DNA of 64,000 nucleotides from Opitutales bacterium UBA2995. Lineage in GTDB: Bacteria; Verrucomicrobiota; Verrucomicrobiia; Opitutales; UBA2995. Shown in pieces: positions 8,946 through 17,368 of this stretch. Position 1 is the stretch's first letter; each line of letters starts with the position of its first letter. The DNA is taken from assembly GCA_002346535.1 (NCBI GenBank), contig DDZZ01000019.1:1-64000 (forward strand). The letters are read 5' to 3'. The notes beneath the pieces were generated by a model that saw only the letters and a list, made by a program, of their open reading frames with translations, was not told the origin of the DNA and searched no databases. The position numbers and the translations under genes were made by a program.

Positions 8946-9100
8946 CATCGCATCGATGACACTGCCATTGAAGCTCAAATTCAAAATAAGGTCACAAATC
9001 AATCGTACTATAACTCATAACATGAACCGTTCACTTACTCTTATAAGCGTAAAGCATGCCCTGATCTACGTCGCAGTTTTCTGATCTCCGCCCTTTGAAT

Positions 9101-10570
9101 CTACCTACTCTGATTATTCGAGATCAACTTAATCGCTTCCAGCTCCAGTTCTTTTGCAATCGCGGGATTATGCTTATAACGATCCGCCGTTTCACCGAGA
9201 TCCTGCTTTAAATTAAACAGCATCCACGGCCGTTCGAACCGCTTTCCTCGAGGGTTTTGGCGTCCGCCGGATCCATTGCCGAGAATCAGTTTCCAATCCC
9301 CATCGCGGATCGCAAACATGGCACCACCCGAGTGATGGATAACCGCGGCACGTTTAAATTGTTTCTCCTTACCGAGCAAGAGCGGCAGAAAACTGAAGCT
9401 GTCCTGGGCGGCTTCTGCAGGAGGTGGGAGTTTCGCACCGATCACATCGGCCGCGGTGGCGAAAAAATCCGTGTGGGTAATTGTGCGATTCGACTTTGAG
9501 CCTGCCCTCACTTTTGCCGGCCACCGTGCAAAAAAGGGAACCCGATGACCTGCTTCCCAGATGTCGGCTTTGGTTCCGCGCAAAGGACCATTTGCCGTAT
9601 GATGGCCTTCGAAGTAAGCCTGTATCGTTTCATCGGATACATGATCTGGTTCGTTTTCGTCTGTGTCCCGATACATGAAGGATCCATTGTCACTTGTGTA
9701 AATTACCAAGGTATTATCCACAATCCCTGCATCGTCGATTGCTTTGAGAATCTGACCCACCGTCCAATCCACCTGAATAATAAAATCTCCATAAGGCCCG
9801 AGGTCCGTTTTGCCGACAAAGCGCGGATGTGGTAGCACAGGCTTGTGAGGAGCGGTGAGTGGGAAATAGAGAAAGAAGGGCTTGTCCGTTTTATCCTGCT
9901 CGGTGATATAGGCAGTCGCTTTTTCGGTCAGGTTATCGAGACAATCCTCGATCGAAAAATCGGAACCCAACTCTCCCTTTCGCAGAAATGCCGGAAATTT
10001 GCCGCCAGGATGAATTTCATCGGGAAGCCCGGTAATGTTGTGACCTTCCACATAGACATAAGGCGGGAAATCCAGTGAAGCCGGAATAACGTAAGAATAA
10101 TCGAAGCCCACATCGATCGGCGAATAATCGACGTGCTTGGACCAGTCCCATTCGCCATTCGTTTTTTGAAAGCCCAATCCGAGGTGCCATTTGCCCACAA
10201 TGCCTGTAGCATAACCTTGCGATTTCAGGAAACTAGCTACCGTTAGGCGATCTCGCTCAATCAGGGGTCGTCCATAGCCGTTCAGAACTCCGCGGGTTAA
10301 GGAACTGCGCCAGCAATACCGGCCGGTTAGCAATCCATAGCGGGTTGGGGTGCAAACCGCCGATGGCGAGTGCGCCTCAGTAAAAGTCATACCTTCAGCA
10401 GCTAATCGATCCAAATGCGGAGTCGGAATCGTTGAATCTGGATTCAGCGATTGCACGTCTCCATAGCCCATATCGTCGGCCAGGATGAAGACGATATTTG
10501 GATGTATATCTGCGAAGGCAGTTAGGCCAAGCGACAGGAGTATATTCAGGGGAAATAAGAATCGTTTCAT
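9101..10570 (-). CDS. Secreted sulfatase (formylglycine-dependent, S1 family)
   Basis: This arylsulfatase-type enzyme of 489 aa would remove sulfate esters from carbohydrates or other substrates. An N-terminal signal peptide ends near residue 20 (LLSLGLTAFA). The metal site ADDMGYGDV follows at 31-39. The maturation motif C73-T-P-T-R77 predicts conversion of Cys73 to formylglycine by an anaerobic or FGE-type system that is not in this window. Downstream, YTSDNGSFM and GTKADIWEAGHRVPF are typical metal- and substrate-site segments. It is 33 bases downstream of a DUF1080 gene on the same strand and probably cotranscribed. The product is likely periplasmic or exported. Substrate not determinable. 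Confidence 0.92.
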   Translation of the reverse strand: MKRFLFPLNILLSLGLTAFADIHPNIVFILADDMGYGDVQSLNPDSTIPTPHLDRLAAEGMTFTEAHSPSAVCTPTRYGLLTGRYCWRSSLTRGVLNGYGRPLIERDRLTVASFLKSQGYATGIVGKWHLGLGFQKTNGEWDWSKHVDYSPIDVGFDYSYVIPASLDFPPYVYVEGHNITGLPDEIHPGGKFPAFLRKGELGSDFSIEDCLDNLTEKATAYITEQDKTDKPFFLYFPLTAPHKPVLPHPRFVGKTDLGPYGDFIIQVDWTVGQILKAIDDAGIVDNTLVIYTSDNGSFMYRDTDENEPDHVSDETIQAYFEGHHTANGPLRGTKADIWEAGHRVPFFARWPAKVRAGSKSNRTITHTDFFATAADVIGAKLPPPAEAAQDSFSFLPLLLGKEKQFKRAAVIHHSGGAMFAIRDGDWKLILGNGSGGRQNPRGKRFERPWMLFNLKQDLGETADRYKHNPAIAKELELEAIKLISNNQSR

Positions 10571-10603
10571 ATTTGGGGAAAAGAAGTTTAGAAGAACGCT
10601 TAA

Positions 10604-11212
10604 TTAAAGTTCTTCAATCGTAATATCTTTATACCAAGCCTCAGTTGGTGGACCGCTATGGATTTGCACGGCGATGACACCTTCTCCGGGAATTTCATCA
10701 ATAGGTTCATTCCAGTCCACTGTCTTGTGACCGTTGAGCCACAACTGCACACGCCTGCCTTCGCAGCGGATGACATAGGTATTCCAACCATCGAAATTAA
10801 TGTACTGCTTTAGCTTTTCCAGATCCGGACCTTGCAGGGTGGCACGCCGCCGAGACTCATCGTAGAGCGCTCCCCAGTATCGACCGCCCATATCGGCCTG
10901 GTAGCCGATCACCTCGTGGTGATCCGGAATGCGTTCCGTACGGAACTGCACGCCGGCATTGGCTCCTTCGCCGACAAGCTTGAATTTTAAACGCAACTCA
11001 AAGTCTCCATACCGTTTTTTGGTACTGAGAAACTGATTTTTGGGAATGCGGATTTTTAGGTTACCGCCCACGATCGCCCCATCCTCAATGCGAAACGAAT
11101 CCAGTGGGCCCTCCCAACCGCCGAAGGTTTTGCCATCGAAAATTGAAACGGGTTTTGCAGCGAGCCAGGGAGTAAGAGCAACCAAAATCAAACACGGAGT
11201 ATACAATTTCAT
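10604..11212 (-). CDS. DUF1080 (3-keto-disaccharide hydrolase type) protein
   Basis: This secreted protein of 202 aa has a signal peptide of about 19 residues (LILVALTPWLAA). It is followed by the DUF1080 concanavalin-like jelly roll: SIFDGKTFGGWEG, FELRLKFKLVGEGANAGVQFR, YWGALYDESRR and a C-terminal IAVQIHSGPPTEAWYKDI. Members occur in large numbers in Verrucomicrobiota and Planctomycetota, and some hydrolyse 3-keto-glycosides. It directly precedes the sulfatase gene, suggesting joint processing of an external glycan. Length is that of a single domain with no carbohydrate-binding extras. Assignment to the domain is firm; the reaction is inferred from the family. Confidence 0.88.
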   Translation of the reverse strand: MKLYTPCLILVALTPWLAAKPVSIFDGKTFGGWEGPLDSFRIEDGAIVGGNLKIRIPKNQFLSTKKRYGDFELRLKFKLVGEGANAGVQFRTERIPDHHEVIGYQADMGGRYWGALYDESRRRATLQGPDLEKLKQYINFDGWNTYVIRCEGRRVQLWLNGHKTVDWNEPIDEIPGEGVIAVQIHSGPPTEAWYKDITIEEL

Positions 11213-11294
11213 ACCTACGGTCTAAACAATCGATTCGGGATTGCCCAGCAAAGATTCGAGGTAAAACTCGGATTAACCAATCCCCTTTCAAAAT

Positions 11295-11549
11295 GCACAT
11301 ATAGCAAAAGTCACTCTATTATCTGGCATCCTCTTCGGACTATGCCATATTGTCTCTGCAGGCTTCGATGAAAAAGAAGTTGCTGTGAACAAAGATGTAC
11401 CGGGTAGGCTCGTAATTCGGAAAAACGAACCCAATATAGCCGTCTTAATCTTGCACGGATTCAACGACCCCATGGATGAGGTGGGAGATTTGCAAAAGAA
11501 GCTAGCTCGCGAGAAGCGTATGACTGCAATACTAAAAACCGGTCGGTAA
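11295..11549 (+). pseudogene. Alpha/beta hydrolase N-terminal fragment
   Basis: An open stretch of about 84 codons without a start encodes a signal-peptide-like segment (LLSGILFGLCHIVSAG) and then IAVLILHGFNDPMDEVGDLQ. The latter looks like the first beta strand and oxyanion-loop HGF of a serine hydrolase with a secretion signal. The frame ends at TAA after 84 codons, before any nucleophile elbow (GxSxG). It lies in the gap between the DUF1080 gene and the ebo cluster. The rest of the gap (11213-11642) shows nothing else except the leader region of the ebo operon. Confidence 0.5.
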
Positions 11550-11642
11550 GTGGAACTAAGGGATGGTTTAGGGAAATGCGAATAGGATTTGGCTCGCATC
11601 CGCTATTCAGGGGCTCACACTAATAGTTATCAAAAGTTCCCC

Positions 11643-11918
11643 ATGCTTAAACCCAAAAAAAAACAAGACTCCGTCGAATTGTATTTTATGGAAGCTCGAG
11701 CGAAGCTGATTGATATTGCGGCTTTCATGGATCGGGTGGAAAGAGACGGTTTGACAGAGGATTTTCGCTATCAGGCTCTTATTGATGCGTTGAAGGAGTT
11801 GGACACTGAAGAACGCGCTAAGAACGTGCTACTGGCACTCAGTGATCCAACCGAAGAACCCATCGAAGCAGCGACAACGAAAGCAGCTTGCGGAGCTTGG
11901 CCTGAGAAACCGAGATGA
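11643..11918 (+). CDS. Small EboA-position protein
   Basis: This 91-aa helical, charged protein (KAKLID-like helices, ELDTEERAKNVLLALSDP) has no signal peptide. It is the first gene of the cluster and overlaps the TatD-type gene by 4 bases (ATGA). In other ebo clusters the first gene, eboA, encodes a poorly understood protein that is usually longer. By position and helical character this could be a shortened or divergent EboA, or a lineage-specific leader protein. I do not recognise a catalytic motif. The open frame extends upstream to 11589, but ATG 11643 is preceded by better-spaced purines and is preferred. Confidence 0.6.
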   Translation: MLKPKKKQDSVELYFMEARAKLIDIAAFMDRVERDGLTEDFRYQALIDALKELDTEERAKNVLLALSDPTEEPIEAATTKAACGAWPEKPR

Positions 11919-12721
11919 GATACATAGAACCGCATGCTCATATGGTAAGTCGAACGACGGACGACTACCTGACCATGGTAACTGCCGGCTGCAAGGCAGT
12001 CTGCGAACCAGCGTTTTGGGCCGGCTATGATCGCAGCTCCGTTAATGGATTTTATGATTACTTTTGCCAATTGACCGAATACGAACCCAACCGGGCGGCC
12101 AAGTTCAAGCTCCCTCACTATTCCTGGCTTTGCATCAATCCCAAAGAAGCGGAAGATTTGGTCCTGGCCCGCGAGGTCATCGCAATGATTCCTGATTTTC
12201 TCGGTCGCAAAAACGTCTTGGGCATCGGAGAAATAGGGTTGAACAAGAACAGTCGAAACGAGTACATCATTCTCGAAGAACACGTAAATTTGGCTGCTGA
12301 AAACAACCAATTGATCCTGGTTCACACTCCGCACCTTGAAGATAAACTTAAGGGGACGAGGCTGATAGTTGATTTGATTAAAAATGATTCACGCATTGAT
12401 CCGAGCAGAGTGCTCATCGATCACATCGAGGAACACACGGTGAAGTATGTCATAGATGCCGGCATGTGGGGAGGATTGACCTTGTACCCAGAATCCAAGT
12501 GCACATCACCGCGAGCCATTGACATTCTGGAAGACTTTGGCGCGGACCGCCTGTGGATGAACTCCGCGTGTGACTGGGGAGTAAGCGTACCACTCGCTGT
12601 TCCCTATGCCGCACAAGAAATGAGACGCAGAGGCTACGACGATGATACCATCGACCAGGTGTTTTTCAGAAACCCTGTAAAATTCCTGCGCCAGTGCGAA
12701 AATTTCAAAGTTATAGCCTAG
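11915..12721 (+). CDS. eboB: TatD-family metal-dependent hydrolase, EboB-like
   Basis: This TIM-barrel amidohydrolase-superfamily protein has 268 aa. The first metal motif is modified to EPHAHM at residues 4-9. GIGEIGLNK near 107 supplies the bridging Glu, VHTPH near 137 the next His, and DHIEEHT near 170 another; NSACDWG near 212 supplies the final Asp. TatD proteins are nucleases or hydrolases. Those in ebo clusters form a distinct branch of unknown substrate. It is coupled to the small upstream gene (4-base overlap) and lies 25 bases before eboE. The whole set of six genes on one strand makes the ebo assignment strong even though the reaction is unknown. Confidence 0.85.
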   Translation: MRYIEPHAHMVSRTTDDYLTMVTAGCKAVCEPAFWAGYDRSSVNGFYDYFCQLTEYEPNRAAKFKLPHYSWLCINPKEAEDLVLAREVIAMIPDFLGRKNVLGIGEIGLNKNSRNEYIILEEHVNLAAENNQLILVHTPHLEDKLKGTRLIVDLIKNDSRIDPSRVLIDHIEEHTVKYVIDAGMWGGLTLYPESKCTSPRAIDILEDFGADRLWMNSACDWGVSVPLAVPYAAQEMRRRGYDDDTIDQVFFRNPVKFLRQCENFKVIA

Positions 12722-12746
12722 GGGATTGTCATCAGAGTTTTAAGGC

Positions 12747-13919
12747 ATGCATTTAGCTCACAACAGTCACTTGGCGTATTGTACAAACATTCATAGAGGC
12801 GGCGATTGGCCGGAAACACTGGATTCATTGGACCGGTTCACCTTGGCCGTCCGAGACCAGGCGTGCCCGGAAGATGAATACGCCATCGGCCTTCGCCTGG
12901 GAGCATCCGCAGCAAGGGAGTTGAGTGATCCGAAAACCCTCTTGGCATTTCAAAAATGGCTGGAGAAAAATAATTGTTATGTCTTTACCATTAACGGTTT
13001 TCCCTACGGCAATTTTCATGGGGCTCGCGTCAAGGACCAGGTCTACCGGCCTGATTGGACAACAAGGGAGCGGTTGGATTACACAAAGCTACTCTTTGAA
13101 GTGCTATGCAAAATATTGCCGGATGGCTTGGAAGGGAGCGTAAGCACACTGCCGGGTTCTTTCAAGCGCTTTATCGACTCCGATAACCAGCGTGCGGCCA
13201 TCAACAACAACCTAATCGAATGTGCGGAATACATCGATCGTCTCAGTGAATTGACAGGGCACACCCTGCACCTCGGGCTCGAACCGGAACCGCTTGGATA
13301 CTTTGAAACGAGCCAAGAATCCGTTACATTTTTTGATCAATTAATTGAACGCGCACCCGATAAAGAAGAACTCATCCTCCGGCGATTGGGAATTAACTAT
13401 GACACGTGCCATCTTGCGGTTGAATACGAATCAGCGGAAGAGTCATTGGCTCGACTGGTCGAATGGGGTATCCTGATTAGTAAGATTCACATCAGCTCAG
13501 CGGTAAAGGTTACCGACTTTTCGGAAGCTACCTTGGCATTGCTCGATGGCTTTTGTGAGGAAGTTTACTTGCACCAGGTGGTCGCTCAATCCCGAGGTAA
13601 ACCCTTGAACCGTTATGAGGATCTGGATGTGGCGCTGGAAGCACGCCGATCCTGCAAAGACACCTCCGAAGAATGGCGTATCCATTTTCACATACCAGTC
13701 CACGCACATCCGGAACCTCCAATTTACCCGACTAATGACCACATACTGGGTACTTTGGATTTTCTGCAAGAATTTCCAGGTAGTTGTCGCCATTTTGAAA
13801 TGGAAACTTACACTTGGGAGGTATTGCCGGAGCATATCGGCAATACCGATGTGGTCGATCAATTGGTAAAAGAATACCAATGGACATTACGCGAATTCGA
13901 ACTTCGTGGCCTATGCTAA
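12747..13919 (+). CDS. eboE: Xylose-isomerase-like TIM-barrel protein, EboE-like
   Basis: This protein of 390 aa belongs to the sugar phosphate isomerase/epimerase superfamily. The N-terminus HNSHLAYCTNIHRGGDW is characteristic of EboE proteins. Metal-site residues can be seen in LGLEPEPLGYFE (Glu), YDTCHLAVEYE (Asp, His), KIHISSAVK (His), FHIPVHA (His) and HFEMETYTWEVLP (Glu). The substrate is unknown. In studied ebo operons the gene is part of a set linked to delivering a precursor across the inner membrane. Here it lies between eboB and eboC, an order that differs from the alphabetic A-B-C-D-E-F arrangement. No signal peptide. Confidence 0.87.
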   Translation: MHLAHNSHLAYCTNIHRGGDWPETLDSLDRFTLAVRDQACPEDEYAIGLRLGASAARELSDPKTLLAFQKWLEKNNCYVFTINGFPYGNFHGARVKDQVYRPDWTTRERLDYTKLLFEVLCKILPDGLEGSVSTLPGSFKRFIDSDNQRAAINNNLIECAEYIDRLSELTGHTLHLGLEPEPLGYFETSQESVTFFDQLIERAPDKEELILRRLGINYDTCHLAVEYESAEESLARLVEWGILISKIHISSAVKVTDFSEATLALLDGFCEEVYLHQVVAQSRGKPLNRYEDLDVALEARRSCKDTSEEWRIHFHIPVHAHPEPPIYPTNDHILGTLDFLQEFPGSCRHFEMETYTWEVLPEHIGNTDVVDQLVKEYQWTLREFELRGLC

Positions 13920-13968
13920 AACAAATTAGTGCTCGCAGATTAGCCCTGTGATATTGCAAGTTGAAGCA

Positions 13969-14829
13969 ATGGCCGAAATTCGTTCATGGCTAACCCTCGG
14001 GCGTATATCAAATTTGTCGACGGTTTGGGCCAATGGCTTATGCGCCTGGATTTTGGGTGGCGGTGGCGAGGCATCAGTCCTTCTGATTCTGCTGGGTGCT
14101 CTCAGCCTGATATACGTGGGAGGCATGTACCTGAACGATTATTGCGATGTGCGCTTTGACAAAGAACTCCGCCCCGAACGTCCCATCCCAACCGGAAAAG
14201 TCAGCAGAAACTCCGTCCTGATAGTCACACTTGTTTTTTTCGCAGCAGGTATCGGATCGGCAATCTCGATCAATAGTTTTTCAGCATTATTTGCCGGGAT
14301 ATTGGTTGGGATTGTGGTCCTATACAACCTGGTCCATAAATACACGGTGTTGGGTGTACCACTCATGGCCGCGTGCAGAACAGGTGTTTATGTAACGGTT
14401 GGCTCGGCCACACTACTCGGCCTCACCCCTCAAATTTGGGGAGCCGGGGTGCTGATGTTTTTTTATATCCTGGGAGTCACTGCCCTGGCCCGTACCGAAT
14501 CAACTGAATTAAAGGCCTCCGCGGTTGGATATACCTTTTTGGTCGTACCCATGATTGGAATATTCTATATTGCCGGGCCACCCTTTGAAAAATTATTTCC
14601 CATTTCCTACTGCCTGGCGGCACTCTGGATCTCCATAGCATTTTCCATGGCTCGGAAAGGAGGTACGTTCGTAATCGGAAAAACAATCGGGCCGCTTTTG
14701 GCTGGAATCTGCCTTATCGATTTGGCAATTCTCAACAGTATGCATCTAGTAACCGTTTCTACATTGGGAATTTTTCTTGTTCTATTCGCCCTGGCATGGA
14801 TTGCCCAGCGCTATGTGCCAGCAACCTGA
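13969..14829 (+). CDS. eboC: UbiA-family prenyltransferase-like membrane protein, EboC-like
   Basis: This integral membrane protein of about 286 aa has some eight or nine hydrophobic helices. The first Asp-rich motif is NDYCDVRFDKE near residue 57, followed by RPERPIPTG, the UbiA signature for Mg-diphosphate binding. The second Asp-rich motif normally found near the middle is not obvious, so catalytic prenyl transfer cannot be assumed. In ebo clusters this protein is thought to act on a lipid-linked or aromatic acceptor at the inner membrane. A GTG start at 13948 would add seven residues; I prefer the ATG at 13969. It is 11 bases upstream of eboD. Confidence 0.87.
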   Translation: MAEIRSWLTLGRISNLSTVWANGLCAWILGGGGEASVLLILLGALSLIYVGGMYLNDYCDVRFDKELRPERPIPTGKVSRNSVLIVTLVFFAAGIGSAISINSFSALFAGILVGIVVLYNLVHKYTVLGVPLMAACRTGVYVTVGSATLLGLTPQIWGAGVLMFFYILGVTALARTESTELKASAVGYTFLVVPMIGIFYIAGPPFEKLFPISYCLAALWISIAFSMARKGGTFVIGKTIGPLLAGICLIDLAILNSMHLVTVSTLGIFLVLFALAWIAQRYVPAT

Positions 14830-14840
14830 CCGAAAAAATC

Positions 14841-16001
14841 ATGCCCGATTTTCTGCCGATTGAATACCCGCTTCAAATACCCTATCAATTGAGGGTTTAC
14901 TTCACCAAAGGTGTATTTGATACTTCGAATCCTGTATTCCGGGACCTGGCCTGTTCCCGCGAAAGCGGCAACAGGAGAAAGACGCTCTTTTACATCGATG
15001 AAGCGGTGGCAGAATCCAATCCACAATTAGAGCAACAGATCGACGGCTATTTCGGTCACCATGAAAGCGACCTACAATTTCAGGGCATCCATAGAATCCC
15101 AGGTGGGGAATCACTAAAAAACGATGCCGAAGTTGTCGGAAAGATCTATGCCGATATCGAAAAAAACCGAATATGCCGCCACAGCTTCGTAGCTGCTATA
15201 GGCGGAGGAGCCGTTCTGGATACTGTCGGTTACGCGGCGGCAACCGCTCACCGTGGTATCCGCCATTTCCGCTTCCCCACAACAACCCTCGGCCAAGCTG
15301 ACGCCGGTGTCGGAGTAAAGAACGGCGTAAACTTTCACCACAAAAAGAACTTTGTAGGCACTTTTGCTCCCCCATTTGCGGTTATTAATGATCTGGAATT
15401 TTTAAAAACACTGCCCGAAGTGCATATGAGGAATGGCTACATCGAAGCTATCAAGGTAGCATTGATCCGGGACAGTGGCTTCTTCAACTGGATCGAATCT
15501 AAAGTAAAGGAATTGAACCGATTCGATAAAGAAACTCTGGAAGAATTGGTTTACCGCTGCGCCAAACACCATGTGGCATTTATCGCTACATCGGGAGATC
15601 CATTCGAAATGGGTTCGGTGCGGCCTCTGGACTTTGGACATTGGGCGGCTCACAAATTGGAGCAACTTTCCGACTTTAAACTGAGTCATGGGAAAGCAGT
15701 CGCAGTCGGCATGGCCATTGACACATTGTATTCGGAAGAAAGAGGCTACCTCGATTCACAGAGTGCCCAGAGGATCATCAACCTGTTGCATGAATTGCAT
15801 TTTGAAACCTACTCGGACTTCTTGGAGCAAAAAAACGGCAGTCGATTCCCCTATATCCTACAAGGCCTGGAGGAATTCAGGGAACATCTAGGTGGCTTGT
15901 TGACGATCACGCTACTCAAAAGAATTGGGTCTCGCTTTGAAGTCCACGAAGTCGACACCGATATCGTGCTCCGAACTATCAAGCGTCTCAAAATGCTATG
16001 A
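14841..16001 (+). CDS. eboD: 3-dehydroquinate synthase-like cyclase, EboD-like
   Basis: This NAD- and metal-dependent sugar phosphate cyclase homologue has 386 aa. NAD-binding GGGAVLDTVGY lies near 116, and FPTTTLGQADAGVGVKNGVN near 139 is the core DHQS/2-epi-5-epi-valiolone-like motif. The metal-binding Glu is in NGYIEAIKVALI, and His residues are in DFGHWAAHKLE and LSHGKAVAVGM. It is a paralogue of AroB rather than AroB itself, judged by its length and its ebo context. The reaction is unproven; related cyclases turn a keto-sugar phosphate into a carbocycle. The ATG at 14841 is chosen, and the frame is open back to 14796. It overlaps eboF by 4 bases. Confidence 0.88.
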   Translation: MPDFLPIEYPLQIPYQLRVYFTKGVFDTSNPVFRDLACSRESGNRRKTLFYIDEAVAESNPQLEQQIDGYFGHHESDLQFQGIHRIPGGESLKNDAEVVGKIYADIEKNRICRHSFVAAIGGGAVLDTVGYAAATAHRGIRHFRFPTTTLGQADAGVGVKNGVNFHHKKNFVGTFAPPFAVINDLEFLKTLPEVHMRNGYIEAIKVALIRDSGFFNWIESKVKELNRFDKETLEELVYRCAKHHVAFIATSGDPFEMGSVRPLDFGHWAAHKLEQLSDFKLSHGKAVAVGMAIDTLYSEERGYLDSQSAQRIINLLHELHFETYSDFLEQKNGSRFPYILQGLEEFREHLGGLLTITLLKRIGSRFEVHEVDTDIVLRTIKRLKML

Positions 16002-17368
16002 AGCGGACAGCGGTCATAAATGTCGTCGGCCTGACCTCTAATTTATTGAGTGCGGATACCCCTAAAATTAATGCGTTCGCCGAATCCGGATTCACTACGA
16101 GCTTCAAACCTACTTTCCCGGCTGTCACCTGCGCGGCTCAAAGCACCTACTTAACTGGAGAATCTCCCGCCGTTCATGGAGCCGTGGCAAACGGTTGGTA
16201 CGACCGTGATTACAATGAAGTCCATTTCTGGAAGCAATCCAATCAATTGATTCAGGGGCCCAAGCTATGGGAAGACCTAAAAGCCACCGATCCGGATTTC
16301 ACCTGTGCCAAGCTTTTCTGGTGGTACAACATGTATTCATCAGCAGACTACAGCATTACTCCTAGACCGATGTACCCGGCGGATGGCCGCAAAATTTTTG
16401 ATATTTACTCCTATCCGATGCCCCTGAAAGAAAAGATCAAAGCGGAGCTCGGCGAATTTCCCTTCCCTGCATTTTGGGGTCCAAAAGCGGGAATAGACTC
16501 ATCTAAATGGATCGCAGAATCTTCCAAATGGATCGAAAGGAAGTACCACCCCACCCTGAATCTCATTTACCTGCCTCACCTGGACTACAACCTGCAAAAA
16601 CTCGGGCCCGAGTATCCAGAAATTTCAGCCGATCTCAAAAAAATCGACCGGGTCGTTGGTGAATTGATTCGCTTTTTTGAGGAGCGAGAAGTTCAGGTTG
16701 TGTTACTCTCTGAATACGGAATTACACCCGTTGACCGACCCGTTCACCTCAACCGGGTACTCCGACAAAAGGGTTGGATTTCCATAAAGACAGAACTGGG
16801 ACTCGAACAGTTGGATTGCGGAGCCAGTCAAGCATTTGCAGTTGTAGACCACCAGATAGCTCATATTTATGTGAAGGACCGAAACCGGATACCAGAGGTA
16901 CGAGAAAGCCTCGAACACATTGAAGGGGTCGAAACGGTCTTAGATTTTTCAGGTAAACAGGAATGGGGCATCGACCACGATCGCGGCGGAGACCTAATTG
17001 CCATTGCTGATGAGAGGAGTTGGTTCACCTATTATTACTGGATGGAAGATTCACTCGCTCCAGACTTCGCTCGCTGTGTAGACATCCATCGCAAACCAGG
17101 GTACGACCCGGTAGAATTATTCGTTGATCCGAACCTCAAATTTCCCGCAGCAAAGATCGCCTGGTTTCTAATAAAAAAGAAATTGGGATTTCGCGCTTTG
17201 CTCGATGTCATTCCGTTGGACGCCACGCTTGTAAAGGGATCACACGGACGGTTGCCGGAAAACACTGCAGACTGGCCGGTTTTCATTTCACAAAATGGAG
17301 AATTTCAGCCAGAAATGGCTAAGGACATTTTCCAGACTCTTCGCAATATAATTAGTACGGCGGACTAA
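15998..17368 (+). CDS. eboF: Nucleotide pyrophosphatase/phosphodiesterase-type protein, EboF-like
   Basis: This alkaline-phosphatase-superfamily protein has 456 aa. The nucleophile region is FPAVTCAAQSTYLTG near residue 42, with Thr as the expected nucleophile. Further metal ligands are in YLPHLDYNLQ (Asp), LLSEYGITPVDRPVHLN (Glu/Asp, His) and KGSHGRLPE (His). There is no signal peptide, so it is cytosolic as encoded. In ebo clusters this is the nucleotide pyrophosphatase-like member. The start overlaps eboD in ATGA. Its stop at 17366-17368 abuts the stop of the convergent DUF1080 gene with no intergenic base. Confidence 0.87.
   Translation: MKRTAVINVVGLTSNLLSADTPKINAFAESGFTTSFKPTFPAVTCAAQSTYLTGESPAVHGAVANGWYDRDYNEVHFWKQSNQLIQGPKLWEDLKATDPDFTCAKLFWWYNMYSSADYSITPRPMYPADGRKIFDIYSYPMPLKEKIKAELGEFPFPAFWGPKAGIDSSKWIAESSKWIERKYHPTLNLIYLPHLDYNLQKLGPEYPEISADLKKIDRVVGELIRFFEEREVQVVLLSEYGITPVDRPVHLNRVLRQKGWISIKTELGLEQLDCGASQAFAVVDHQIAHIYVKDRNRIPEVRESLEHIEGVETVLDFSGKQEWGIDHDRGGDLIAIADERSWFTYYYWMEDSLAPDFARCVDIHRKPGYDPVELFVDPNLKFPAAKIAWFLIKKKLGFRALLDVIPLDATLVKGSHGRLPENTADWPVFISQNGEFQPEMAKDIFQTLRNIISTAD

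Noticed and set aside
11771..12334. 187-codon minus-strand frame opposite eboA/eboB
   Set aside because: It is a shadow of the overlapping plus-strand genes, which have strong family motifs.
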